A DNA stretch of 64,000 bases from an uncultured Clostridia bacterium. GTDB lineage: Bacteria; Bacillota; Clostridia; Christensenellales; Pumilibacteraceae. Under the pieces are notes generated by a model. It saw only the letters and a list, made by a program, of their open reading frames with translations, did not search any database and was not told the DNA's origin. This document shows, in pieces, positions 35,013 through 44,734 of the stretch. Made by a program: the position numbers and the translations under genes. The DNA is taken from NCBI GenBank assembly GCA_947066105.1, contig CAMSYM010000010.1:1-64000 (forward strand), given 5' to 3'. The number at the start of each line of letters is the position of its first letter. Within the stretch, counting starts at the first letter, position 1.

Positions 35013-35882
35013 TTAAGCCGACGGCTCGGAGCTGTCTTCCATTTGCGCGACCTTGCCTTTTTTCTTTATGACGATAGCTATCGTCGCGAGCGTTAGACCG
35101 CCCGCCGCGACGGCTACCGCATACCAGCCGTAAGGCACGGGGCGTTTGTACTCGAAAACGATGAAGTTTTCCGTATGATCGAAGTACCGCGAAAAAGTGT
35201 ACTTGCTCGTATTATTGCCGAGCGCAGTAACCGTTCCCGACGACTTCATGCGGCTCGAACCGTTGCGCGAATAATCAAGGCGCAACCCGTCGGGGCTTAT
35301 CCCGTCGAGATACGGGAAAGCATGATAGACCGACGGAAAAACTATCACAGGCTCGTTGTATTCGTCGTGCGCGACGACGCCGAACTTGATCCGATCGAGA
35401 ACCGTGGACGGCTGTCCGCTTTGGAGCGAATCGAATTTTTCACGCACGCCGTCGAACGGATTTTGCGCCTTTGCGGTCACGACCGCCACAAACGGATCGG
35501 CGTTGCGCGCGGTCGAAAACTCGACGGGGTTGCCTACCCTGTACAGTTCGGGTTCGCCCGACACCGCCTTTTTGAACGTCGCGGTATACTCGACGTCGGT
35601 CTTGCGCGCGTCGACAAGCGCGTATCCGTATTCCGCGAACAGATCTTCGAGATACCCCGCGACCGTATACTTTTCGCCGTACCTGTCGACGGAAGCCGAA
35701 CGTTCCATTTCGGCGACGACGGCATTGTCGATCGCGACTTCGTACATGTTGTAACGCACGCCGTTCTCGGTGTAATCGTACACCGATATGCGCGCGCCGC
35801 AACCCGTCAACAACAGCGCGACTAAGATAACGCATACGACCGTTATCGTCCTTAACGCTTTTTTACGGCGCGCACCCGTCAT
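35013..35882 (-). CDS. lipoprotein with C-terminal transmembrane helix
   Basis: 289 aa. Signal segment ~11-27 ends in lipobox LLTGC, so Cys28 would be lipidated; a second hydrophobic segment ~249-270 followed by KKKGK anchors the C terminus. The extracellular part is not recognised. ATGA overlap with pepF and 10 bp before dnaB suggest co-transcription. Could be a surface sensor or assembly factor; no evidence for either. Confidence 0.7.
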   Translation of the reverse strand: MTGARRKKALRTITVVCVILVALLLTGCGARISVYDYTENGVRYNMYEVAIDNAVVAEMERSASVDRYGEKYTVAGYLEDLFAEYGYALVDARKTDVEYTATFKKAVSGEPELYRVGNPVEFSTARNADPFVAVVTAKAQNPFDGVREKFDSLQSGQPSTVLDRIKFGVVAHDEYNEPVIVFPSVYHAFPYLDGISPDGLRLDYSRNGSSRMKSSGTVTALGNNTSKYTFSRYFDHTENFIVFEYKRPVPYGWYAVAVAAGGLTLATIAIVIKKKGKVAQMEDSSEPSA

Positions 35883-37654
35883 TTACTAAGCTTTTCCAGC
35901 TCGTCGAGCGCGGCGTTGAAAAACGCAAACGAATCGTCGTAAGGCTTTTGCGTGGCGAGATCGATCTGCGCGTCGCACAGTATATCGTACGGCAGTTTGT
36001 GACCGCCTGCCTTTAAAAACTTGTTCTTGTATACGTCCACATATCCGGGTTCGGACATTATCTTGTGCGCGATGCTCGTAGCCGCGGTCATGCCGGTCGA
36101 ATACTTGTACACGTAAAACGCATTGTAAAAATGCGGTATGCGCGCCCATTCGTACGCGATACGGTCGTCGGACACCACGTCCGCGCCGTAGTACTTTTTA
36201 TTGAGATCGAGATACATGCCGCAAAGATTATCCACGGTGAGCGGCGTGCCTTCGAGATCCATTTTGTGCGCGTTGTACTCGAACTCCGCGAACATCGCCT
36301 GACGGAACACGGTCGTGCGGAATCTGTTGAGCCTGAGACTCAACAAATACTTTTTGATATTATCGTCCTTGACGTTGTTCATGAGATACGCGTCGAGCAA
36401 CGTTTCGTTGCAAATGGACGCGACCTCGGCTACGAATATACGGTAGTCCCACTTGGAATACGGCTGACCGTTTTGCGAATAGTACGAGTGCATGCAATGT
36501 CCGAGCTCGTGCGCGAGCGTGAAAATATCTTCGGTCGTCGGCGCGTAATTGAGCAACACGTACGGGTGCGCCGAGTAAGACGACCAACTGTACGCGCCGC
36601 CGCGCTTACCGTCGTTTGGCATTACGTCTATCCAGCCTTCCGTCATCGCGCGGCGCAACAGCTCGGCGTAATCGTCGCCCATAGGACGCATTGCCGCTTT
36701 GACCGTTTCGCAAGCCTGTTCGTAAGGCAGTTTCATTTCGGCGTTTTCGACGATAGGCACGTACAGATCGTACATATGCTGTTCTTTAAGCCCCAAAAGT
36801 TTTTTGCGCAAACCGATGTATCTGTGCAACGGCGCGGTATTTTTCCCGACCGCGTCTATAAGATTGGTGTATACGCTCGTCGGCACGCCGTCGCCGAACA
36901 ACGACTGTTCCAAACAATCGCCGTAGCCGCGCGCCTTGGCATGAAAGTTATCCGCCTTGACGTTGCCCGCATAGTTGGCGGCGATCGTATTTATATGCGC
37001 TATATAACCGTCGTAAAGATTTTCGAACGCCGCTTTTCGCACCGCGCGGTCGCCGTCCGCCAAAAGCTCGCCGTACGACCCGTTATTTAGTTCGACCGAC
37101 TTCCCGCCCTTTTTGACAGGCTTGAATTTGAGATCGACGTCGAACAGCATGTGCGCCACGTTATACGTGGTGCGGAGCGCTTCCGAACTCATGGCGAGCA
37201 AGCGCTCTTCCTTATCGGACAATATGTGCGCTTTGTTGCGCACTATCTCTTTGAGCATAAAGTCGAAGTCGGCAAATTCGGGATCGGCTATATAACCGTC
37301 GATCACGTCGCCTGCAAGCTCGCCGAGTTCGCTGCTCATGAACGACGCCGCCGCGGCATACTTGCCCGCAAGTCCGTCCGTACGGCTCGACAAGCCCGTC
37401 GCGACCCCGTTCCCCGCGTCCTCGTCCTTATACATATGCGAATAGATATAAATAAGCTCGAACTTTTGCGACAGCTCCGCGTCCAGCTTAAAGCAAGCCA
37501 AAGCGTCCGCGCGGTTACCGAGCTTGCCCTTATACGCTTCGAGCGCGGGCAACGCGTTTTCCACTTCCGAGAACAGCTTCTCGAACGTATCGGAGTCTGC
37601 GACCATGTCGCTCAGATCCCAGTGATACTTTTTTTCGACTTCGTTTCTTTTCAT
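35879..37654 (-). CDS. pepF: oligoendopeptidase F (M3B)
   Basis: 591 aa, the normal length. Zinc site HELGHCMHS near residue 380 with the downstream Glu in EVASICNE. Cytosolic peptidase cutting 7-17-residue peptides, involved in peptide turnover. AAGGAG precedes ATG 37654; an in-frame extension to 37789 crosses the structured intergenic element and is not real. First gene of a run with lipoprotein and dnaB. Confidence 0.95.
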   Translation of the reverse strand: MKRNEVEKKYHWDLSDMVADSDTFEKLFSEVENALPALEAYKGKLGNRADALACFKLDAELSQKFELIYIYSHMYKDEDAGNGVATGLSSRTDGLAGKYAAAASFMSSELGELAGDVIDGYIADPEFADFDFMLKEIVRNKAHILSDKEERLLAMSSEALRTTYNVAHMLFDVDLKFKPVKKGGKSVELNNGSYGELLADGDRAVRKAAFENLYDGYIAHINTIAANYAGNVKADNFHAKARGYGDCLEQSLFGDGVPTSVYTNLIDAVGKNTAPLHRYIGLRKKLLGLKEQHMYDLYVPIVENAEMKLPYEQACETVKAAMRPMGDDYAELLRRAMTEGWIDVMPNDGKRGGAYSWSSYSAHPYVLLNYAPTTEDIFTLAHELGHCMHSYYSQNGQPYSKWDYRIFVAEVASICNETLLDAYLMNNVKDDNIKKYLLSLRLNRFRTTVFRQAMFAEFEYNAHKMDLEGTPLTVDNLCGMYLDLNKKYYGADVVSDDRIAYEWARIPHFYNAFYVYKYSTGMTAATSIAHKIMSEPGYVDVYKNKFLKAGGHKLPYDILCDAQIDLATQKPYDDSFAFFNAALDELEKLSK

Positions 37655-37683
37655 GATAAGCTCCTTAAATAATGAGTATTGCC

Positions 37684-37810
37684 GTTTGAGCGCGCAGACC
37701 CGCGTCAGACAAGGAAAGCGAGCGACCGCGCACGGGAACGTACTTCGGGTACGTGACCCAAGCGGGCGCGACGCTTGACGCAGTATCACGCGCGGTATCC
37801 GCGCTCAAAC
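37684..37810. repeat. large structured intergenic element
   Basis: Outer perfect 11-bp arms GTTTGAGCGCG (37684-37694) and CGCGCTCAAAC (37800-37810). Inside are GCGTCA/TGACGC, AAAGCG/CGCTT and a capping hairpin ACGTAC-TTCG-GGTACGT near 37738-37754. It fills the gap between PFL gene and pepF and overlaps the PFL stop codon. A structured RNA element or dispersed repeat; no T run. Confidence 0.65.
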
Positions 37811-39162
37811 TAATTCTTGTTGGCGTGTATGGGCGCAGGTATCACCCCGCCCCTGTTGACGAACACGGTCGGGTCGCCGCCGTTTACTGCCATGATAGGC
37901 GCGGTGCCGAACAGCCCGCCGAAATCCACTTCGTCGCCCACTGTCTTTCCGTAAACGGGTATGACGCGCACCGCCGTCGTCTTGTTGTTTATCATGCCTA
38001 TCGCGCACTCGTCCGCGATCATGGCGGAGATCTGCGCCGCGGTCGTATCGCCGGGTACGGCTATCATGTCCAACCCGACCGAACACACTGCGGTCATCGC
38101 TTCCAGCTTTTCCAAGCCGAGCGCGCCCGCTCGCACCGCGTCTATCATGCCCGCGTCCTCCGACACGGGGATAAACGCGCCAGACAGTCCGCCCACTCGG
38201 CTCGCCGCCATTACGCCGCCCTTTTTCACTGCGTCGTTCAACAGCGCCAAGCATGCGGTAGTGCCGCACGACCCGACGCGCGACAATCCTATACTTTCGA
38301 GTATGCGCGCCACCGAATCGCCGACAGCGGGCGTCGGCGCGAGCGACAGGTCTACTATGCCCTGCGCAAGCCCCAGCTCCTTTGCCGCTTCCGTGCCGAT
38401 GAGCGCGCCCATTCGCGTTATCTTGAACGCGGTGCGTTTTATCACTTCGCACAGCTCGGTTATGTCGTAGTCGGGGTGTTTGTTTATCTCGTACTCTACC
38501 ACGCCCGGACCCGAAACGCCGACATTGACCGCGCACTCGCCCTCCGACAGTCCCGTGAACGCGCCCGCCATAAACGGATTGTCGTCAACGGCGTTGCAAA
38601 ACACGACCAACTTCCCGCAACCGAACGAATTTATATCGCGCGTGCGGTACGCCAAGTCCTTTATTATTTTGCCGAGCTTGCCCACCGCGTCGAGATTGAT
38701 GCCCGTCTTGCTCGACGCGACGTTGACCGACGCGCAAACTATATCGGTCTCGGACAGCGCTTGCGACAACGTGTCCAAAAACTCGTTCTCGGACGGCGTC
38801 GCGCTTTTTTGAACGAGCGCGGAATATCCGCCCACAAAATCGACGCCGAGATCCTTGCCCGCGCGGTCGAGCGCGTGCGCAAGCTCCGTATATCCGCCGC
38901 TCGCCGCGCCGATCATAGATACGGGCGTTACGGCTATGCGCTTATTCACTATCTTAACGCCGTAACGCGCCGACAGGCTTTCGCAAACCGGCACTAGCCG
39001 CGCGCACACGCGCGTCATCTTGTCGTATACTTTGCGCGCGCATTTTTTCGCGTCGGGATCTATGCAGTCCAACAGCGACAGCGACAGCGTAACGGTACGC
39101 ACGTCGAGATGTCTGTTGTCCAGCATGTCTATCGTTTCGAGAATTTCGTTTTCGGTAAACAT
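37810..39162 (-). CDS. PFL family protein (UPF0210/DUF711)
   Basis: 450 aa, matching this family of glycyl-radical-like fold proteins. Typical stretches: [51 protein letters not shown] and [11 protein letters not shown]. Biochemical role unknown. It always tends to follow an ACT-domain UPF0237 gene, as here (9-bp gap), so the pair probably acts together, perhaps sensing an amino acid. Confidence 0.92.
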   Translation of the reverse strand: MFTENEILETIDMLDNRHLDVRTVTLSLSLLDCIDPDAKKCARKVYDKMTRVCARLVPVCESLSARYGVKIVNKRIAVTPVSMIGAASGGYTELAHALDRAGKDLGVDFVGGYSALVQKSATPSENEFLDTLSQALSETDIVCASVNVASSKTGINLDAVGKLGKIIKDLAYRTRDINSFGCGKLVVFCNAVDDNPFMAGAFTGLSEGECAVNVGVSGPGVVEYEINKHPDYDITELCEVIKRTAFKITRMGALIGTEAAKELGLAQGIVDLSLAPTPAVGDSVARILESIGLSRVGSCGTTACLALLNDAVKKGGVMAASRVGGLSGAFIPVSEDAGMIDAVRAGALGLEKLEAMTAVCSVGLDMIAVPGDTTAAQISAMIADECAIGMINNKTTAVRVIPVYGKTVGDEVDFGGLFGTAPIMAVNGGDPTVFVNRGGVIPAPIHANKN

Positions 39163-39171
39163 ATCCGCGCC

Positions 39172-39441
39172 TTACACCCTTTGCATGGCGTGAAAAAGAT
39201 CCTCGTGCTGAACATGCACCGTCACGCCGAGCGGTTGCACCGCGCTTTGCAATTCTTCGCCTATCTTATCGAACGACACGGTCGCCGCCGACGCGTCGAC
39301 GAGCATTATCATAACGAAGTTGCTTTGCATTATCGTTTGCGAAATATCTTCGATATTGATGTTAAGACGGGCGAGCGCGCCTGCGACCGCCGCGGTTATG
39401 CCTGTCCTGTCCTTGCCTATTACCGATACAACTGCTTTCAT
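39172..39441 (-). CDS. ACT domain protein (UPF0237)
   Basis: 89 aa single ACT domain beginning MKAVVSVIGKDRTGITA, with the ligand-loop GKDRTG. An ATG five codons upstream (39456) is an alternative, but the family starts at MKAV. Small-molecule-binding partner of the downstream PFL protein. Promoter at 39502-39531 probably drives ACT, PFL and perhaps pepF to dnaB. Confidence 0.9.
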   Translation of the reverse strand: MKAVVSVIGKDRTGITAAVAGALARLNINIEDISQTIMQSNFVMIMLVDASAATVSFDKIGEELQSAVQPLGVTVHVQHEDLFHAMQRV

Positions 39442-39501
39442 ATCTACCGTTTTCATTCCGCCCGAATTGCGACCGAAAGCCGCGCGAAATCGTTGTCTAT
39501 C

Positions 39502-39531
39502 ATTATACCATACGGACGCATGCTTTGGCAA
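39502..39531 (-). promoter_or_regulatory. promoter of ACT/PFL operon
   Basis: Minus strand TTGCCA (39526-39531), 18-bp spacer, TATAAT (39502-39507). Confidence 0.75.
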
Positions 39532-39648
39532 GTAAAACGCAAAAATCCGCAGTAATTTATAATATCGCAAAACCGCCGACGGCGACGCGTTTTTTTCGCA
39601 TCGAAAACGGCGAACGCTTTTAAAAACGCTCGCCGTCGCAATGCCGTA

Positions 39649-40626
39649 TCAGTTTTGCATGATTATGCTGTTGCCGCTCAACATCGGATAGCGTATCACC
39701 GCCGTGCCGTCGATGCCGACGCGGTGCATATCCACGCCGCGTATCGCGCGGTCGTCGTACGAATGGTAATAGTACACGCCCTTATCGGCGTTACAGCACG
39801 ACGAGTATACAGTCGTTTCGTACCCGCCGTTATCGAGCTGACAGCTGCCGCGCGGTTGCGCCACTGCGTCGAGTATATGAAAAAACTGCCCGACGCTCGA
39901 CCCGCAATCCTTGCACGGCGGCGAGTTCAATGCGGTGAACGCCGCGCGGACGAACCGCGATTCGGACGAAAGATCGCCCGGCATGCCCATACCGCCCATT
40001 CCGCGGCTGTACGGCTGCAAGCTGAGCTTATCCGAAAAATTGTTTTTCGGCGGGCGCGGCGACAAACACATGTAATTGTTGAGATTTGTAAGCTGTTGCG
40101 GGAACGGCGGGTTGTTAGTCAATATGCCTACGGGATTGTCGTAAACGTTGACGCCGTTCTCGTCGCTCTCGACCGTGATCGCGCCGTTGCGGTCGGCTAT
40201 TATCCAATGCAGTTCGGCATTGGGCATTACCGAATCGAATCGAGTATCGGTTATATTGATGCGCGCGAGCATGCGCTTTGCTTCGTCGACGGTCGCGCAC
40301 AGACCGAGTATATACGGTATGAGCTCGAACGTCGCCACATTGTCCTTTCCGCCGCACGGCGCGCGATAAAACGCATTGCCGACGAAGTTGAGTCCCGCCA
40401 TTGCCAGTCCTTTCTCGTTGACCGCATCGTAATACAGCGGCTGTCCGCCCTTGACTACCGCCGCTCCTATCATCGCGTTGTGCGCTTGTATCGTTCGTCC
40501 CCCGTCGCGCAAAATCAGTCTGTACCGACGCGGGGCAATAGCTATCTCTTCGCCGTACGAAGTATCGTTATCGAGCGTCCGCCCGAAGTAAAATCCGTCG
40601 GAAATATATTTGACAGCCGTACACAT
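39649..40626 (-). CDS. choloylglycine hydrolase family enzyme (bile salt hydrolase/penicillin V acylase-like)
   Basis: 325 aa. Starting at ATG 40626 gives Met-Cys-Thr, placing the Ntn nucleophile at Cys2 as in bile salt hydrolases; the GTG at 40632 would bury it. Other catalytic residues fit: FGRTLDND (Arg, Asp), MAGLNF (Asn), ILTNNPPF (Asn175 equivalent) and SRFVRA (Arg228 equivalent). Hydrolyses linear amides such as conjugated bile acids, penicillin V or N-acyl-homoserine lactones; loops cannot decide which. No signal peptide. A bile-salt role would fit a gut host. Confidence 0.9.
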   Translation of the reverse strand: MCTAVKYISDGFYFGRTLDNDTSYGEEIAIAPRRYRLILRDGGRTIQAHNAMIGAAVVKGGQPLYYDAVNEKGLAMAGLNFVGNAFYRAPCGGKDNVATFELIPYILGLCATVDEAKRMLARINITDTRFDSVMPNAELHWIIADRNGAITVESDENGVNVYDNPVGILTNNPPFPQQLTNLNNYMCLSPRPPKNNFSDKLSLQPYSRGMGGMGMPGDLSSESRFVRAAFTALNSPPCKDCGSSVGQFFHILDAVAQPRGSCQLDNGGYETTVYSSCCNADKGVYYYHSYDDRAIRGVDMHRVGIDGTAVIRYPMLSGNSIIMQN

Positions 40627-40705
40627 ATCCACCTCGCTTTTTTGATATTCCGCCGTCGCGGCAAGTTTATTATATGCAATCGAGCGAATATGTTGTGCAA
40701 AGTAT

Positions 40706-41701
40706 TTATTTTTCGCCGCGCTCGTCGTCTATCGCAGACCGCGCAAGCTCGACCGCGCGCGGCGCGCGCGAGTACAGCTTTTCGGGTACGAACACATACT
40801 GCGGATACCACTCGCCCGCGGTTTGGGGCGGTTTGCCCAGCGTGTAATAACCGTAATCGGTGAACATTATGTAATCCGTCAACCGCGTATCGGTCGCTTC
40901 GAGCGCGACGGCGAGCCGCGCGACCGCGCGCGTCAGCCCGAACGCATCGGGAAAAAGTCCCCGATCGCGCCGCACTACTATTACGTTGCGCGCGCCGTAC
41001 TTGACGACCGAGCCTATTATCTCGCGCACGGGCGTTGCCGTTTTTTCGTAACGCTCGACCGAAATAAGCGCGAACCGCTCGTCGAGATAAGCGGCGTATA
41101 TACCGTTTTTCGCGCCGCCTATGAACATACAGCCGAAAAGATCCGCCGCGTCGACGGGGCGCGCCAGCTTGATCCCGTTCCGTCCGCGCAACATGCTCAT
41201 GCGTCCTACGATCGGCAGGATCGCGGCGGCGTCGCCCGTCATTCCGTCTGTTTCAGCCAGCGCATCGGGCGGCGCGTCCAAAACCGCCGCAACGCTCCCG
41301 AACTTATCGAGCAAAGCGTGCGCCGTCGGGTTGACGTCTTTTTGCGGAACGACAAACGACAACAGCAATTCGAGCAAGTCCGTTTCGCCGAACCCCGCAA
41401 GCTCCCTGTCGCGCAACGCGGACGCGCGCAGACGCTTTCGATGTCCTGCATGGATATTGCCGGCGCCGCGCGATTTGTCGTCGGCTTTGCCGTTAAACGA
41501 CGGCGAGCGCAACCGCAAATTGCGGTAACGCTCGATATTCGTTTCCCCGTCGCTTTCGTTATGTTCTTGCACGTTCGCCGCCGCGGTATCGTTCGGGTCG
41601 CCGTCAAGCCGCTCCATAAAAGCTTTGAGCCGCTTGTCGAGCTCGGTTTCCGCGACTGCACGGTAAATTTCGCCGCCGCGCTTTTCGCAGTCATTGGACA
41701 T
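40706..41701 (-). CDS. RadC-like protein lacking metal ligands
   Basis: 331 aa. An Arg/Asp-rich N-terminal ~90 residues precedes the RadC HhH region (HRKRLRASALRDRELAGFGETDLLELLLSF, cut here for length). The C-terminal MPN/JAB part follows the fold (YAAYLDERFALISVERY, then TDYIMFTDYGYYTLG) but HNHPSG is replaced by RDRGLFPD, so zinc ligands are absent. Enzymatically inactive version likely; perhaps a binding module. Follows the LoaP-like gene by 3 bp, an operon. Confidence 0.8.
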   Translation of the reverse strand: MSNDCEKRGGEIYRAVAETELDKRLKAFMERLDGDPNDTAAANVQEHNESDGETNIERYRNLRLRSPSFNGKADDKSRGAGNIHAGHRKRLRASALRDRELAGFGETDLLELLLSFVVPQKDVNPTAHALLDKFGSVAAVLDAPPDALAETDGMTGDAAAILPIVGRMSMLRGRNGIKLARPVDAADLFGCMFIGGAKNGIYAAYLDERFALISVERYEKTATPVREIIGSVVKYGARNVIVVRRDRGLFPDAFGLTRAVARLAVALEATDTRLTDYIMFTDYGYYTLGKPPQTAGEWYPQYVFVPEKLYSRAPRAVELARSAIDDERGEK

Positions 41702-41704
41702 GGT

Positions 41705-42268
41705 TCAGTCTTTCTTTTCGATAATTTCCAGCGCGACGCGCGCTTTTACCGTGCCGCCGAACATTTCCAGCTCGATCTCGGCGCTTCGGTTATGTCTGTT
41801 GATACGAGTTATCGCGCCTTCGAGATCTTTGAGCGGTCCGTCGTGTACGATCACTTTGTCGCCTACGATAACGCCTATCGAATGCTCGAAGCAACGTTTG
41901 CCGCGCAATAAAAATTCCAACCGCCGCCGCTCGTCGTCGGACAACGCGACGTATTCCGAATTGCCGTTGCGCAGTATGCGTATAACGTCGTCCGCGCCGC
42001 GCGCGTACGTGCCGAACTCGCGCAAAAATTCGGGCGACGTCATTGTAGTTTCCACAAACACATAGCCGGGGAACAGCGGACGCTTGCGGTACGTCTTTCC
42101 CAGTCGCCTGTCCTCCTTACTGCGGTAATAAAACTCCGATTCCGGACAGAACGGCTCTACGTCGCCTTCCCGCCCGCGCTTGACCGCAAAACGCGAAATA
42201 TCCTGTACCACTCTGTTTTCCGAGCCGGTCTTTACATACAACACATACCAATAGTACGGTTCGAGCAT
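41705..42268 (-). CDS. loaP: NusG-family antiterminator, LoaP-like
   Basis: 187 aa. NGN domain ~1-110 (WYVLYVKTGSENRVV, then PLFPGYVFVET) and KOW domain ~130-187 (VGDKVIVHDGPLKDLEGAITRINRHNR). Divergent from housekeeping NusG and similar in design to LoaP, which promotes readthrough in selected long operons after binding an RNA hairpin. GGAGG precedes ATG 42268. It is paired with a RadC-like gene, not a biosynthetic cluster; its target operon is unknown. Confidence 0.82.
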   Translation of the reverse strand: MLEPYYWYVLYVKTGSENRVVQDISRFAVKRGREGDVEPFCPESEFYYRSKEDRRLGKTYRKRPLFPGYVFVETTMTSPEFLREFGTYARGADDVIRILRNGNSEYVALSDDERRRLEFLLRGKRCFEHSIGVIVGDKVIVHDGPLKDLEGAITRINRHNRSAEIELEMFGGTVKARVALEIIEKKD

Positions 42269-42304
42269 ATCTCCTCCGATGTAGCGCAAAAGATGTATAA
42301 AACG

Positions 42305-42333
42305 ATTATACAGCGTTTTTCACGGTTTGTCAA
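42305..42333 (-). promoter_or_regulatory. promoter of LoaP-like/RadC-like operon
   Basis: Minus strand TTGACA (42328-42333), 17-bp spacer, TATAAT (42305-42310). Confidence 0.85.
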
Positions 42334-42336
42334 TAG

Positions 42337-42362
42337 CAAAAACCGTCCGAGCTCGGACGGTT
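42337..42362 (-). terminator. terminator of glnA
   Basis: Perfect 22-bp palindrome with half-site AACCGTCCGAG (42341-42351); TTTTTG follows on the minus strand. It abuts the next promoter. Confidence 0.85.
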
Positions 42363-42387
42363 CGATCGTTTTGTTTGTAAATGCTTG

Positions 42388-44475
42388 CTATACGTACAGC
42401 AACAGATCGCCGTAAGTGGGGAACGGCCAAAGATCTTTGGGAACGAGCGTTTCCAAGCGGTCGCAGTATGCGCGCAATTCCTGCATGGTGGCAAAAACCT
42501 GCGCATAGTACAGCTCGGCTTCCCGTTGAAGATCGCTTTCCTTTTTGACCGCGGTCTGCGCTTCGGACAGCTTTTGCGCCGAACCGTATATCGACGTCAC
42601 CAACGCCGAAACGCCGTCCAGCAAGTCCTTCTGCGCCGAAGCCTGCACGCCGAGCGCGGTCAGCTTGCTTATATTGTCGGCAAGCTCCGTAGTAAAACGA
42701 ACAGCCGCGGGCAGTATTTGTTTCAACACGATCTCGCCCATGGTGAGCGCTTCGATATTGATCACCTTGCAATAGTTTTCGAGCAATATATCCTTGCGCG
42801 CGCGCACTTCCTCGTCGGTGTATATCTTCAACCGCTTAAACAACTCCACATTTTCGGGACGGTCGTAATAAGCGAGCGCGTCGGGCGTGCTTTTAAGATT
42901 CAACAGCCCGCGCCGTTCGGCTTCCTCGCGCCACGATTCGGCATAATTGTCGCCGTTGAACACAATGCGCCTGTGCGCTATATACTCGCGCTTGATAAGG
43001 TCGAGCGCCGCCTTTTTGAACGACGCGGCTTTCGCCTTTTCCAGCTCGGCGGCAAACTCGTTGAGCACGTCCGCCACCGCCGCGTTGATCATGATGTTGG
43101 GGCATGCGATGTTGAGCGCGCTGCCGAGCGAACGGAACTCGAACTTATTGCCGGTAAAAGCGAACGGCGAAGTACGGTTGCGGTCGGTCGTGTCCTCGTA
43201 TATCACGGGAACGGACTCCACGCCCGTCGACAGCTTATTGCCGACGTGGTTGCTGTACTCCCTGTCGGACGCAAGAGTTTCCAAAAGGTCGGTTATCTCG
43301 TCGCCCAAGAACATAGAAATTATGGCGGGCGGCGCTTCGTTTGCGCCCAAGCGGTGATCGTTGCCCGCCGACGCAACCGACAAGCGCAACAAGTCCTGAT
43401 GTTCGTCCACCGCCTTTATGATCGCAGTCAAAAACAGCATGAACTGTAAATTGTTTTTTAAGTCCTTGCCCGGCTCCAACAGGTTTTCGCCGTCCGAAGT
43501 GGACATCGACCAGTTGTTGTGTTTGCCCGATCCGTTTACGCCCGCAAACGGCTTTTCGTGGAGCAGGCACACAAGATCGTGCTTTTTAGCCACCTTGCGC
43601 ATGACCGCCATGGTCAACTGATTGTGATCGGTCGCGATATTGACGGTGGAATAAATGGGCGCAAGCTCGTGCTGTGCGGGCGCGACCTCGTTGTGCCGCG
43701 TCGTCGCGTAAATGCCGAGCTTCCACAGTTCGTTGTCGAGATCCTCCATATATTCCAATACTTTGGTCTTTATATGCCCGAAATAGTGGTCGTCGAGCTC
43801 CTGTCCCTTTGGCGGCTTCGCGCCGAACAGCGTTCTGCCCGTTATTATAAGGTCGGGACGCTTTTTATACAGCTCGCGGGGGATCAAAAAATATTCCTGC
43901 TCGGGTCCGACGGCGGGAGTCACGCGGCACGGCTTTTTGCCGAACAGTTTAAGCACGCGCAACGCCGCTTTGTTAAGACTGTCCATCGATCTTAAAAGCG
44001 GAGTCTTTTTATCGAGGACCTGACCGGAATACGATATGAACGCGGTCGGTATGTACAGCACCGTATCCTTTACGAACGCGTAGCTCGTGGGATCCCATGC
44101 GGTGTATCCGCGCGCCTCGAACGTAGAACGCAGTCCGCCCGACGGGAAGCTCGACGCGTCGGGTTCGCCCTTGATAAGCTGTTTGCCCGAAAAGTTCATT
44201 ATAACGCAACCGCCCTCCGCAGGCTTGATAAAGCTGTCGTGCTTTTCCGCGGTCACGCCCGTCATCGGTTGAAACCAATGCGTATAATGCGTCGCGCCCT
44301 TTTCTATCGCCCAATCCTTCATGGCGTTAGCCACCACGTCGGCGACTTCGGACGAAATGGGTCCCCCCGTTTTTATCGTGTTTTGCAGCGCCGTAAAAAT
44401 ATCTTTGGGCAACCGCTCGCGCATTACCTGTTCGTTAAATACCATAGAACCGAACATTTCGGGTATTTTTGTCAT
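42388..44475 (-). CDS. glnA: glutamine synthetase type III
   Basis: 695 aa, the GSIII length (GSI is ~450). GSIII marks: [15 protein letters not shown] near 200, [19 protein letters not shown] near 273, and [13 protein letters not shown] near 325 in the metal/ATP site. Makes glutamine from glutamate and ammonia as a double-hexamer ring. AGGAGG precedes the ATG. Monocistronic, with own promoter and terminator. No PII or GlnR gene nearby. Confidence 0.97.
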   Translation of the reverse strand: MTKIPEMFGSMVFNEQVMRERLPKDIFTALQNTIKTGGPISSEVADVVANAMKDWAIEKGATHYTHWFQPMTGVTAEKHDSFIKPAEGGCVIMNFSGKQLIKGEPDASSFPSGGLRSTFEARGYTAWDPTSYAFVKDTVLYIPTAFISYSGQVLDKKTPLLRSMDSLNKAALRVLKLFGKKPCRVTPAVGPEQEYFLIPRELYKKRPDLIITGRTLFGAKPPKGQELDDHYFGHIKTKVLEYMEDLDNELWKLGIYATTRHNEVAPAQHELAPIYSTVNIATDHNQLTMAVMRKVAKKHDLVCLLHEKPFAGVNGSGKHNNWSMSTSDGENLLEPGKDLKNNLQFMLFLTAIIKAVDEHQDLLRLSVASAGNDHRLGANEAPPAIISMFLGDEITDLLETLASDREYSNHVGNKLSTGVESVPVIYEDTTDRNRTSPFAFTGNKFEFRSLGSALNIACPNIMINAAVADVLNEFAAELEKAKAASFKKAALDLIKREYIAHRRIVFNGDNYAESWREEAERRGLLNLKSTPDALAYYDRPENVELFKRLKIYTDEEVRARKDILLENYCKVINIEALTMGEIVLKQILPAAVRFTTELADNISKLTALGVQASAQKDLLDGVSALVTSIYGSAQKLSEAQTAVKKESDLQREAELYYAQVFATMQELRAYCDRLETLVPKDLWPFPTYGDLLLYV

Positions 44476-44517
44476 TTTATAACCTCCTGCGCAAAATACA
44501 AAAACGCCGTAAAATTT

Positions 44518-44544
44518 ACAGCGTCTTTGCTTAAACTACGCTGT
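44518..44544. promoter_or_regulatory. inverted repeat at the glnA transcript start
   Basis: ACAGCGT (44518-44524) and ACGCTGT (44538-44544), 13 bp apart, spanning the predicted start. It looks like an operator rather than an RNA hairpin because half lies at or before +1. It does not match the GlnR consensus. Confidence 0.4.
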
Positions 44545-44545
44545 T

Positions 44546-44575
44546 ATTATACGAGTAGCGCTTGATTTTTGTCAA
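44546..44575 (-). promoter_or_regulatory. promoter of glnA
   Basis: Minus strand TTGACA (44570-44575), 18-bp spacer, TATAAT (44546-44551). Confidence 0.85.
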
Positions 44576-44734
44576 GTATTTGACGGGGCGTTTTCGATAT
44601 TTTTAAACCGCGTCGACCGAGCCGCGTATCGAGCATCGGACGCCGTCGCGATCGCGTACGCAAGCCCGTTTCGTTTTATCACCTTTGATCTATGACGTAC
44701 TTCCGTCGCACGCGTCGATAAGTCGGTTTTACAA

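Noticed and set aside
40627..40632. GTG start for the choloylglycine hydrolase
   Set aside because: It would add two residues before the nucleophile; ATG 40626 gives Cys2 as the family requires.
44476..44545. Structured RNA regulator in the glnA leader
   Set aside because: One arm of the repeat lies at or before the predicted transcript start, so it is more likely a DNA operator.
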